Notes under the pieces: generated by a model
The model's database searches: none
The model's input: only the letters and a program-made list of their open reading frames with translations
Told to the model about the DNA's origin: nothing
Source: Pirellulaceae bacterium
Lineage (GTDB): Bacteria; Planctomycetota; Planctomycetia; Pirellulales; Pirellulaceae
Assembly: GCA_026004795.1 (NCBI GenBank)
Contig: BPJV01000012.1
Location: 1-64,000, forward strand
Reading direction: 5' to 3'
DNA: 64,000 bases
Position numbers and translations under genes: made by a program
Shown here: positions 1-7,120 of the stretch, one piece after another
Layout: every line of letters starts with the position of its first letter
Position numbering within the stretch: the first letter of the stretch is position 1

Positions 1-64
1 ACCGCAAGACATAAGAAGCATGCGGGGCTGCAATCCATAAAGGCACTTCAGGTCATCGGACATG

Positions 65-964
65 TCAGAGGCTGGCCTTCAAGGTGGCTGACGGCTCTCC
101 GCCCGCCGCTGTTTCCAGTTCTGATGCCGCGGTAGCTCTGGCGCTAGGACGGTTCTTCAAGATACGCTCGGGACTGGTACGCACGTGGGTAAAATACAGC
201 GGCAATCCCACCAGTAAGAATCCGCCGATCAGGTTGCCCAGTACCGTGGGAATCTCATTCCATAGGAAGTAATCCGTGATGGTAAAACCGCCTCCCATGA
301 TCATCGAGAATGGAAACAAGAACATGTTGACAATGGAATGCTCAAATCCCATATAAAAGAAGAGCATGATGGGCATCCACATGGCCGCCATCTTGCCGGT
401 CGCAGAAGTGGAGATGATGGCACCGACGACCCCCATGGATACCATCCAATTGCACAAAATTCCGCGGATGAAGATTGTGAACCATCCTGGAAGACCATGC
501 GCTTTGTAGCCAAGCGTGCGGCCTTCGCCAATGCTCCCCACCTTCTCCGCAATCGCACCTCCGTCGATGGTGTAGCCGTAGGTGAGAATGAAGGACATCA
601 TGAATGCGGTGACCAGTGCTCCCGCGAAATTTCCAAGGAACACCAAGCCCCAATTGCGCAACACCTCCCGCACAGTAACTCCCGGACGCTTGTCCAGTAG
701 GGCTAGTGGTACGAGCGTAAACACTCCCGTCAGCAGATCGAACTTCATCAGGTATAGCATGATGAAGCCGACTGGAAATAGTATGGCACCTAACAGTGGA
801 GCGCCGGTGTTCACGGACACGGTAATCGCGAAAATGGCTGCTAAACCCAACAGTGCCCCCGCCATGAAGGCGCGAATGAACGTGTCCTTCGTGGACATGT
901 AGACTTTAGACTCGCCTTGATCGACCATCTTGGTGACAAACTCACTCGGCTCCAAATACGACAC
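65..964 (-). CDS. Formate/nitrite transporter (FocA/NirC family)
   Basis: A 299-residue inner-membrane protein of the FNT family, which forms pentameric channels for formate, nitrite or related monovalent anions. Six or so hydrophobic segments are visible, from about residue 30 to 260, with family-like stretches such as LCNWMVSMG and GFEHSIVNMF near the middle; the EHSIVNM motif is typical of FNT channels. The start is a GTG at 964, supported by a GAGGAG sequence eight bases upstream. The cytoplasmic C-terminal tail (about 40 residues) is Ala/Glu-rich and unconserved in appearance. It stands alone, with no formate-lyase or nitrite-reductase gene nearby, so the substrate cannot be decided from context. 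Confidence 0.93.
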   Translation of the reverse strand: MSYLEPSEFVTKMVDQGESKVYMSTKDTFIRAFMAGALLGLAAIFAITVSVNTGAPLLGAILFPVGFIMLYLMKFDLLTGVFTLVPLALLDKRPGVTVREVLRNWGLVFLGNFAGALVTAFMMSFILTYGYTIDGGAIAEKVGSIGEGRTLGYKAHGLPGWFTIFIRGILCNWMVSMGVVGAIISTSATGKMAAMWMPIMLFFYMGFEHSIVNMFLFPFSMIMGGGFTITDYFLWNEIPTVLGNLIGGFLLVGLPLYFTHVRTSPERILKNRPSARATAASELETAAGGEPSATLKASL

Positions 965-1745
965 TGTTGAAACTCCTCAGTACCCAAGCAATCGACCTCT
1001 CAGCCACGAACCCAATGGATGAGCGGACTTCCAGTAAAAATCGCCCCTTCCCTCAAACAGCAAAAAAACTTGTCGCAAGATCTGTGCCATTTGCTTGTAA
1101 GTACCAGTCAGCGCGGCTGCGGACGCACCGTGCATCGCTTCTACCGCACAACCTTACATGTAGTTTTTCGCCCCTAGATGTCCGCATAAGGTCATTATGA
1201 GGAACCACTCGGAGGCTAGTAAGTCGCAAAGATGGTCCGCCAGTGATCCAGACAAAACCTGCCGGAAAAGCTCAAGGTCTAGGCACCGTTTGGGGCGGAC
1301 TGCCTGATTTCTGTGCACGGCTGTTGCCCGTTGCGGTCCCCGGCGCAGACAACCCATCCATGGCCAATGAAGTGAGCTCGACGTAAGAACTTGCCGGTAG
1401 GTTTAGGTTTCTGGGGGGCCAAAGGTACGAAACGTGAGTCGTCGTTGGGGGCATGTCCTCTGTAGTGCAAACTGTCCTCAGCCCTACCCGCTCCCCCAAG
1501 GCATCAGCAGTCACCAATTCATGATGATGCGGGGCAGCCTCTTGATGATAATGCGGGGCAACCTCCACTACGCGTCCTTGTACCCACCTCCCCCGCGCAT
1601 CGACCGCCCGGGCCCTCTCGGCTCGAGCCCTCCCCGCTCGCATTACTCGCGACCCTCCCAAGGGGAGGGTGGGGTTTCTGATATTCTCACGTCAGTACCT
1701 CGACGCTTATTCACCAATGTCGAAGCTTATTCCGAATGTCGAAGC
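965..1745. other. Gap without a convincing gene; holds short repeats
   Basis: About 780 bases upstream of the FNT gene and downstream of the glycosyltransferase gene. No open frame here looks like a real protein. It contains a 25-bp imperfect tandem duplication around 1521-1570 (core gatgatgcggggcagcctc), a solitary copy of the palindromic repeat that is arrayed near 9870-10205, and a 19-20 bp triplicated unit at 1701-1755. Confidence 0.6.
1604..1672. repeat. Solitary palindromic GC-rich repeat
   Basis: The segment around 1628-1668 carries cattactcgcgaccctccc followed after a short spacer by ggggagggtgggg. The ccctccc/gggaggg arms can pair into a hairpin. The same unit, with the same flanking phrase ccctccccgctcgcattact, recurs at 9861-9905, so this is a dispersed family and not a one-off terminator. 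It lies between convergently oriented gene ends and has no T-tract. Confidence 0.7.
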
Positions 1746-1755
1746 TTATTCCGAT
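1701..1755. repeat. Three copies of a 19-20 bp direct repeat over a stop codon
   Basis: The core cg(a)cgcttattc / cgaagcttattcc occurs at 1701, 1721 and 1740. The last copy contains the TAA stop (1746-1748, minus strand) of the neighbouring glycosyltransferase gene, so the repeat overlaps its coding end. Confidence 0.7.
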
Positions 1756-4043
1756 ACCTCCACGCTCGACTCGGGCAGCGGATCGATGCGGTAGACGTGG
1801 TAGGCGTAGGCGATGCGATCGACCGGCTCGAGCTGCTGCAGGTACTCCAGCCCACTCTGGCCGGGCTTGTTGTACAACGTCTTCACGCTGATGATCCACC
1901 ACTCGGTCTGGTCGACCATCCGCCGCGCTTCGTCCACCGACGCACCGCTCGGCAAATGCGGCGGACGGCGCGGCTCCAACCCAAATAGCTCGCCACCAAA
2001 ATCCCAATAATCGAGTTCAAACCTTAGCGGCCGGCACTGCGGATGCTCCTTGATCCACTCGTCCACCTCCAGCATGTCTTGGCCCCAATCGATGTTCGAA
2101 TGGTTCAGCAACCGCCATCCGTTTTCCGGGCCACCGGAGAGCGTATTGAAGTAGCTGGTGTAGTGCGGATGCACCCGCAAGCTGGACGCGGCCGACAGCG
2201 TCACCAACACGATGGCCAGCCACTCATTCCAGTGCAACCCACGCACCCACCCACCGACGCCCGCCACCCAACCTCGCCCCAAACCAACTTCCCCTCTCCT
2301 CTCTCCTCTCTGTGCCCTCCGTGCCCTCTGTGTTTCACCCATCCCCCCCTCCGTTCTCTCCGTTCCCTCCTGTTCCCCACCGCCCAATGCTACACTCGCC
2401 GCTCCCAGCTCCCTGCATTCCTCACCCTCCTTCAACCCCCGTCCGCTCGCCACGTCGCAATTATCGCCAGCTGTTCCTCTCTGTGCCCTCCGTGCCCTCT
2501 GTGTTTCACCCCCTTCCTCCTCCGTTCTCTCCATTCCCTCCTGCTCCCCACCGCCCGCTGCTACACTCGCTCCTCCCAGCTCCCTGCATTCCTCACCCTC
2601 CTTCAACCCCCGTCCGCTCGCCACGTCGCAATAGTCGCCAGCTGTTCCTCTCTGTGCCCTCCGTGCCCTCTGTGTTTCACCCATCCCCCACTCCGTTCTC
2701 TCTGTTTCCTCCTGTTCCCCACCGCCCAATGCTACGCTCGCCCCTGCCGGCTCACTCCATTCCTCACCCTCCTCCAGCCTTCGACCTCCGGCCTCCCGTT
2801 TCCTCCATACCTCGCGTGTCAACGGGTGGGCCACCAAGGCGGCGAACAAGAACATGGGCGGATAGATCATCAGCACGTACCGGTGGTGATGATTGAAGCC
2901 CCCTTGGAGGCTGACCGCCGCAAAGCACGCGGCGGCGGGCACAGCCAGCAGGATTACCATCGAGAACAACTCCGGTGACACCATCCTCCGCCAGCACCCG
3001 ATGAGAAACACGACGAACCCCAGCCCCGCCGCGAGCAACGTTGGCTCAGGCGTTTTATACAGCGTCGTCATCACGTAATAATGCGGCCACGCCCCCTTCT
3101 TCCACTCGCCATTGAGAAACGACCAATACTTCTGCTCCACTTCCATCCGCAAGTAATCGATTCCTAACAAGTAGTTCCGCGGAACCGGTACCGGCACTTG
3201 CCCCAGCCACGTATCTTCGACTCGATTTCCCGGCCGTTGGATACTCGCACCTTCCCCGCCCAGCATCTGGCTGGAAAACTCGAACTGATGGAGCGGCATG
3301 AAACTGTCTTCGAACAAGTATCCGACATTCAGCGTCAGTAGAGCGGCCAACCAGTAGATCACCAGGTCGCCGATTCGGCGTAGCCAAGACCGCTGCGGAA
3401 ATGCGGTCTGATGAAATGCCAGACAGACTAGAGCAGCGAGCGGTATCGTGACGAATGCTGTGATCCAGGTCAACTTCGACAGAAGAGCTAAACCGAGCGC
3501 TACGCCAGCCCAGGCAGCCGATGTGCAATCAGGCAACCCGAGGTACCGCCAGCAAGCCAAGATTGCCAACAACCCCATCGCGACGGCAGGTACATCTGGC
3601 AAAACCGTGATTGAGAAAGCGATTGCGTTTGGGCAGATTGCGGACCAAGCGACACAAGCCGGCAATCCCGCTTGCGCACCAACCCGAAAGCAAAACAAAA
3701 TCAAAAGACCGTAAAAAACGAGGTTCAGCCACCGTGGCCAATAAAAAAGATCGGCGATCTCCAACTTCTCGTCCCACAGCTTCTGAATCCCGATTTGGAA
3801 CTCGGGCCGCGTGTTCGAAGTAACTTTGTGATCAGTCCACTGGAATTCCTCATCGGACACGGCGACAGGGTAAGTGACGAGTAAACGGGCCAATGGGGGA
3901 TTAACCCGATACAAATCAAAGTGGTGGAACCTCCAGTGGGAAACGCCCGCCGCCAGGTGGCCGATCTCATCGATAACCGGAAAAGCCCGTTCGATTCGTC
4001 TGTGTGCCAGGATCATGTGTCCAATCAGCAGGACACCCAACAA
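1746..4043 (-). CDS. GT39/PMT-like membrane glycosyltransferase with internal repeat insertion
   Basis: A 765-residue polytopic membrane protein resembling planctomycete ArnT/PMT-type glycosyltransferases, which move a sugar from a lipid-phosphate carrier to an extracytoplasmic acceptor. The N-terminal 390 residues hold many hydrophobic helices; an early acidic site (VIDEIGH, about residues 24-30) fits the catalytic Asp-Glu region of the GT-C fold. The C-terminal part has YFNTLSGGPENGW and NHSNIDWGQDM, which recur in this planctomycete group. Between them, about residues 421-579 are hydrophilic, Glu/Arg/Gly-rich and made of 57-residue repeats, encoded by a 171-bp tandem repeat; this is an insertion, not part of the family. 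The upstream intergenic region offers no partner gene. Family assignment is fairly sure; substrate is unknown. Confidence 0.8.
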   Translation of the reverse strand: MLGVLLIGHMILAHRRIERAFPVIDEIGHLAAGVSHWRFHHFDLYRVNPPLARLLVTYPVAVSDEEFQWTDHKVTSNTRPEFQIGIQKLWDEKLEIADLFYWPRWLNLVFYGLLILFCFRVGAQAGLPACVAWSAICPNAIAFSITVLPDVPAVAMGLLAILACWRYLGLPDCTSAAWAGVALGLALLSKLTWITAFVTIPLAALVCLAFHQTAFPQRSWLRRIGDLVIYWLAALLTLNVGYLFEDSFMPLHQFEFSSQMLGGEGASIQRPGNRVEDTWLGQVPVPVPRNYLLGIDYLRMEVEQKYWSFLNGEWKKGAWPHYYVMTTLYKTPEPTLLAAGLGFVVFLIGCWRRMVSPELFSMVILLAVPAAACFAAVSLQGGFNHHHRYVLMIYPPMFLFAALVAHPLTREVWRKREAGGRRLEEGEEWSEPAGASVALGGGEQEETERTEWGMGETQRARRAQRGTAGDYCDVASGRGLKEGEECRELGGASVAAGGGEQEGMERTEEEGGETQRARRAQRGTAGDNCDVASGRGLKEGEECRELGAASVALGGGEQEGTERTEGGMGETQRARRAQRGERRGEVGLGRGWVAGVGGWVRGLHWNEWLAIVLVTLSAASSLRVHPHYTSYFNTLSGGPENGWRLLNHSNIDWGQDMLEVDEWIKEHPQCRPLRFELDYWDFGGELFGLEPRRPPHLPSGASVDEARRMVDQTEWWIISVKTLYNKPGQSGLEYLQQLEPVDRIAYAYHVYRIDPLPESSVEVSE
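2305..2780. repeat. 171-bp tandem repeat (about 2.8 copies) inside a gene
   Basis: The phrase tgtgccctccgtgccctctg begins at 2311, 2482 and 2653, giving an exact period of 171 bp (57 codons). Copies one and two are nearly identical; copy three decays after about 2750. Because 171 is a multiple of three, the reading frame of the minus-strand glycosyltransferase is kept. The core (minus strand: cagagggcacggagggcaca) resembles the simple CACAGAGG-type repeats scattered through many environmental bacterial genomes. Confidence 0.92.
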
Positions 4044-4614
4044 TGCACAATAACTACTGTTTGCGCTGACGCGCCCGATTTTACCCGGAATTGCAATGCC
4101 TTTACAGAACGTCGCTCGATACCCTCATCAACATTTGTCCATTTGCGTAAATCACCAATCGGTCCAAATTCAGTCCCGATCAGCCGAAACAGAAGATTCC
4201 ATTCATCCGACCGCATGAGCAGCCTCGATATTGGCTTTCAGCCGTTGAATGGTATTTGCTGTTGCGCACCCAACCCTCGGATCAGGGGCTTCCTCGAATC
4301 GGTCCGTTTCGTAGGTTACTATTTGTCGCATACAGTTTAAATGACCGTGGCCCATTATTTCCAGGGGCCCACTCACATTCAACCTGCTTGAGGTGCGTTT
4401 TAAACTCTTCAGGGGACGGGCGAGCGAAATCGCGATCAGACAAGGGCTTGCATCCAGTAGATTCCCTCTTAACTTCATCGTCATTGCATCTGCGATTCGT
4501 TGGAGCGATCTCAAACGCTTCTATCCTTAGATTGCGAATACCACCGCTGGGAAACGGAGTCGAAGACTAGCGGACAACGGCGATAATGCTCCACTCAAAT
4601 GAACGCGGCGAACG
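4044..4614. other. Gap with a possible gene relic
   Basis: About 570 bases between two minus-strand genes. No intact gene with a start is evident. A relic-like frame is described separately at 4203-4570; the rest shows nothing I can name. Confidence 0.5.
4203..4570 (-). pseudogene. Possible degenerate coding region, unrecognised
   Basis: Reading the minus strand from 4568, one frame is open for about 90 codons without an ATG (start of frame PFPSGGIRNLRIEAFEIAP, later RPSPEEFKTHLKQVECEW) and has protein-like composition. It ends just after 4300, and an overlapping frame then stays open to 4203 (ending RLKANIEAAHAVG). This is the pattern left by a frameshifted, 5'-truncated gene. I do not recognise a family, and a chance open frame is possible. 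Confidence 0.25.
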
Positions 4615-5730
4615 TCACCTGTCCATTTTCCGTTTGCGTCGCGCGTAAGCGACGACACCGACAGCTAAGACGAAGATTCCAACAGCGATCAGCACCGAAG
4701 GGATGACCAGGGAGACGGGTTCCGGCTCTGGAGCCTTCCGTGGAACGGTGGCAAGCCTAGCCGGTTCTCGTCGCTGGTTGGATGCCCCGATTTTTTTGAC
4801 TAGTGCCGATACTCCGGTGGTCGGATCTTCCGCGATCAGCCAAGCACTTTGGCCCTCTGGCACGAGATCCTCGACCTCGAACAACTTAGGATCAATGGGT
4901 TCGTTCACCCGCTTCCATTCAAGCGTGCACTGAAATCTCCACAGTGGAAAACCGGGAGCAGATTCCTCCTGCATCGCGACCGGTACCCAATAGCCTTTGA
5001 TTTGCTGCCATTGCATTTCGGCCGTGTAGCGCAATTTGGGCGTCTCCTCGACCGGCGGGACAGGCAGGCTGACGGCCCGCGTCTTCACATTCACATATCC
5101 TTTCGCCGGATCGATCCAAAGCGTCCATTCCGTACTGGAATACGACGGGTCTTCTTTAAATCGATTGTCATTGAAAGAAACTTTCTTTAAATCTGCTTCG
5201 TCGACGACGCGATAGTCGATTCCATTCAAAAACCTGCGTTTCAGCCCGGCATAGTCGTTCGTCCAATTGCGTTCAAATTCAGTTGGCTGTGAGGCGAGTC
5301 CGAGTAATCGGAAGTCCATGACCCAGCCGCCGTCGCGCACCAATCGCCGTGGGGAGAGTTTTGTTACAGATCGAATCGTCCCTGGCTCAAAACCTGGGTA
5401 CGGTTGATAATACGAATCCACAAGAAACAACGTCTCATGACCAACCGGATTCTCGAGTGGTGTAGCTCGCCACGCAGGTTTCTCAAAATCGAATACCAGT
5501 CTGAGGGCGTGCATACGCGGTTCATCAAGTTTGTCGTTTACCTCTTCTGCACGTATGATGCACTCTCCACTCACAAGTGCTTCTCGCGCTTCGAACATAC
5601 GTTTCACCAATTCTCGGCCATCATTAGGCTTTTGGCCTAAGGAAGGTTGTGCTGCCCCAATGGCGAGACACATGGATATTACACGCAGAATACGGATGTA
5701 TTCACGCGCGAGGGGACGTTCTGTTTTCAT
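4615..5730 (-). CDS. Secreted, C-terminally anchored protein (LolA-like candidate)
   Basis: A 371-residue exported protein. I place the start at the ATG at 5730, not the longer open frame, because GAGGAG lies eight bases upstream and a signal peptide follows at once (hydrophobic core ILRVISMCLAIGAA). The body is polar and beta-rich in appearance, with passages such as RLVFDFEKPAWRA and TEWTLWIDPAKGY that recall LolA/outer-membrane-lipoprotein-sorting-like folds seen in many planctomycete secreted proteins; that is a guess from texture. A single membrane helix near residues 343-363 is followed by a basic end (ARRKRKMDR), so the body faces the outside and the tail the cytoplasm. It is the last gene of a minus-strand operon, 11 bases after the Cys-rich gene. 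Confidence 0.75.
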   Translation of the reverse strand: MKTERPLAREYIRILRVISMCLAIGAAQPSLGQKPNDGRELVKRMFEAREALVSGECIIRAEEVNDKLDEPRMHALRLVFDFEKPAWRATPLENPVGHETLFLVDSYYQPYPGFEPGTIRSVTKLSPRRLVRDGGWVMDFRLLGLASQPTEFERNWTNDYAGLKRRFLNGIDYRVVDEADLKKVSFNDNRFKEDPSYSSTEWTLWIDPAKGYVNVKTRAVSLPVPPVEETPKLRYTAEMQWQQIKGYWVPVAMQEESAPGFPLWRFQCTLEWKRVNEPIDPKLFEVEDLVPEGQSAWLIAEDPTTGVSALVKKIGASNQRREPARLATVPRKAPEPEPVSLVIPSVLIAVGIFVLAVGVVAYARRKRKMDR

Positions 5731-5741
5731 GTCGAGACTCC

Positions 5742-6386
5742 TCAATCCTGTCCCTCGCATTCCAACAGCTTTTCGCGAATTTCGTCGTCCGTTGGGCACG
5801 GGAAACCAGGGTGCAACTTCTCGTGAAACTCCGTCCCAGTAGTCTGCTGAGAGGCCGTCGCACAAATGCGTGCTCCACTCGTTTTTACGGCACAGTTTCC
5901 CCAGCCGGTGTGACACGTGTATTCGATGAAGCAATCCTCTTGGATGCGTGTAGTTTGCTTGCTTGTCGTATCATTTGGACCAATATAGTCACAATAATAT
6001 AACGTGCGATTTCCCTCGCTGTCCACGTAGTAACAACGACTAATTCCGGCGGCCTGTTGTTGCGTTACGCGCGTGCGCTCTTCTATGGTGTTTAACTTGC
6101 GTGTGCTTGTGTGTGGGCAGCGATAACCTTGGTTGGAATCGTATTCGCAGGGTATATCCTCGCACTGTGCCTCTTCTTCTCCTGGGTAAAGAGTACATAC
6201 AAGCTCGGAGTCCGCTTCCATGTAGCACGAAAAAAAGAAATAGGGGTCGTCGCATTCCACCGAGTCCTGACCTCCCCAAACCAGACCACTATCCGGGCGC
6301 CAGTCAAGGGTTGACGAATCGGAGGTCACGATTGCAGCCAGCAAAATCGTTGCGAACAAGGCAGGGACAACTAACAAGCTTTTCAT
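5742..6386 (-). CDS. Secreted cysteine-rich protein, unknown function
   Basis: A 214-residue protein with an N-terminal signal sequence (MKSLLVVPALFATILLAAIV) and 14 cysteines spread over the mature part in motifs such as CYMEADSELVC, CEDIPC and CHTGWGNC. The even number fits an extracytoplasmic protein stabilised by disulfides. No known domain is recognised. The ATG at 6386 overlaps the TGA of the upstream peptidase gene (ATGA) and has GAGGA eight bases before it, so the two are translationally coupled. Coupling with a C39-like peptidase makes it a candidate substrate or partner of that enzyme, which is inference only. Confidence 0.75.
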   Translation of the reverse strand: MKSLLVVPALFATILLAAIVTSDSSTLDWRPDSGLVWGGQDSVECDDPYFFFSCYMEADSELVCTLYPGEEEAQCEDIPCEYDSNQGYRCPHTSTRKLNTIEERTRVTQQQAAGISRCYYVDSEGNRTLYYCDYIGPNDTTSKQTTRIQEDCFIEYTCHTGWGNCAVKTSGARICATASQQTTGTEFHEKLHPGFPCPTDDEIREKLLECEGQD

Positions 6387-7027
6387 TGATACATCCTCTT
6401 TCTAAAGTACAGTAAACTGAACACAAACGTTAACAAACCGCAAAGCGCGATCACGATGAACAATCGCCGTGACGATAAAACAGTTGCCGAGAAGGACGGT
6501 CTGATCAACTGAATGTCGTCATCGACGATCTCGCGTGGCGAGGTGAGTAGAACAACGCCACTTCGCCATTGATGCCACAGAGATCTGTCGATTCGAACAA
6601 TTTCTGCTATTCCATCGAATATAAGGAAACCTTGCATGCCCGGAGTTTCCGCTTCTGGCATCAACACGATGAAATGCCCTGTGGTCGTATCAAGTTTTTG
6701 TAAATGCGCAATCACGGGGAATTCCCAACAGACATCCGCAGCTGGTGGGAGCTGGATGATTTTGGTTCTTAATCCCCTTGATTCGAGATACTGCGCCAGT
6801 GAAGCTAGGGTAGTTCCTCGGTCACCGTCAAAATCACTCAATTCAGTCGCCATGTGCATAATGTCCGGTCGCTCCATGCCATAGTGCTCCAAGACGGACG
6901 CTACGCAGCGTGGGCCGCACAGAAGATTGAGCCGGACCTCGCTTGCCGCGACGCGGAAATTCATCGTACCGAATGTCGTTACGATTATCGCGAGGGCAAT
7001 GGCAAGCAGCTTGTGCCTCGAATGCAT
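6383..7027 (-). CDS. Membrane-anchored C39-like cysteine peptidase
   Basis: A 214-residue protein (start ATG 7027; an in-frame ATG at 7069 would add 14 residues). An N-terminal hydrophobic segment (about 7-22) is followed by LLCGPRCVASVLEHYG, which matches the catalytic-cysteine block of C39 bacteriocin-processing peptidases (C37). H118 in TTGHFIVLM and D138 in IFDG complete a Cys-His-Asp triad in the expected order. The Gln usually found six residues before the cysteine is not present, so activity is not assured. A second membrane helix lies near the C terminus (LFIVIALCGLLTFVFSLLYF). It is not fused to an ABC transporter, unlike bacteriocin exporters. It overlaps the downstream Cys-rich gene by four bases. 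Confidence 0.75.
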   Translation of the reverse strand: MHSRHKLLAIALAIIVTTFGTMNFRVAASEVRLNLLCGPRCVASVLEHYGMERPDIMHMATELSDFDGDRGTTLASLAQYLESRGLRTKIIQLPPAADVCWEFPVIAHLQKLDTTTGHFIVLMPEAETPGMQGFLIFDGIAEIVRIDRSLWHQWRSGVVLLTSPREIVDDDIQLIRPSFSATVLSSRRLFIVIALCGLLTFVFSLLYFRKRMYQ

Positions 7028-7120
7028 TCCGTTTCTCTTTAATAGGAGCGTCGTAAACAGGTTGTGCATGATCCAACGCGGGGTGGTGTGATGCCTTGCA
7101 AGACAGGAGACGACTATCGT

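Noticed and set aside
2043-2978. Plus-strand open frames rich in Pro/Ser/Cys over the 171-bp repeat
   Set aside because: They translate the opposite strand of the repeat region of the GT39-like gene and have no family resemblance or start signals.
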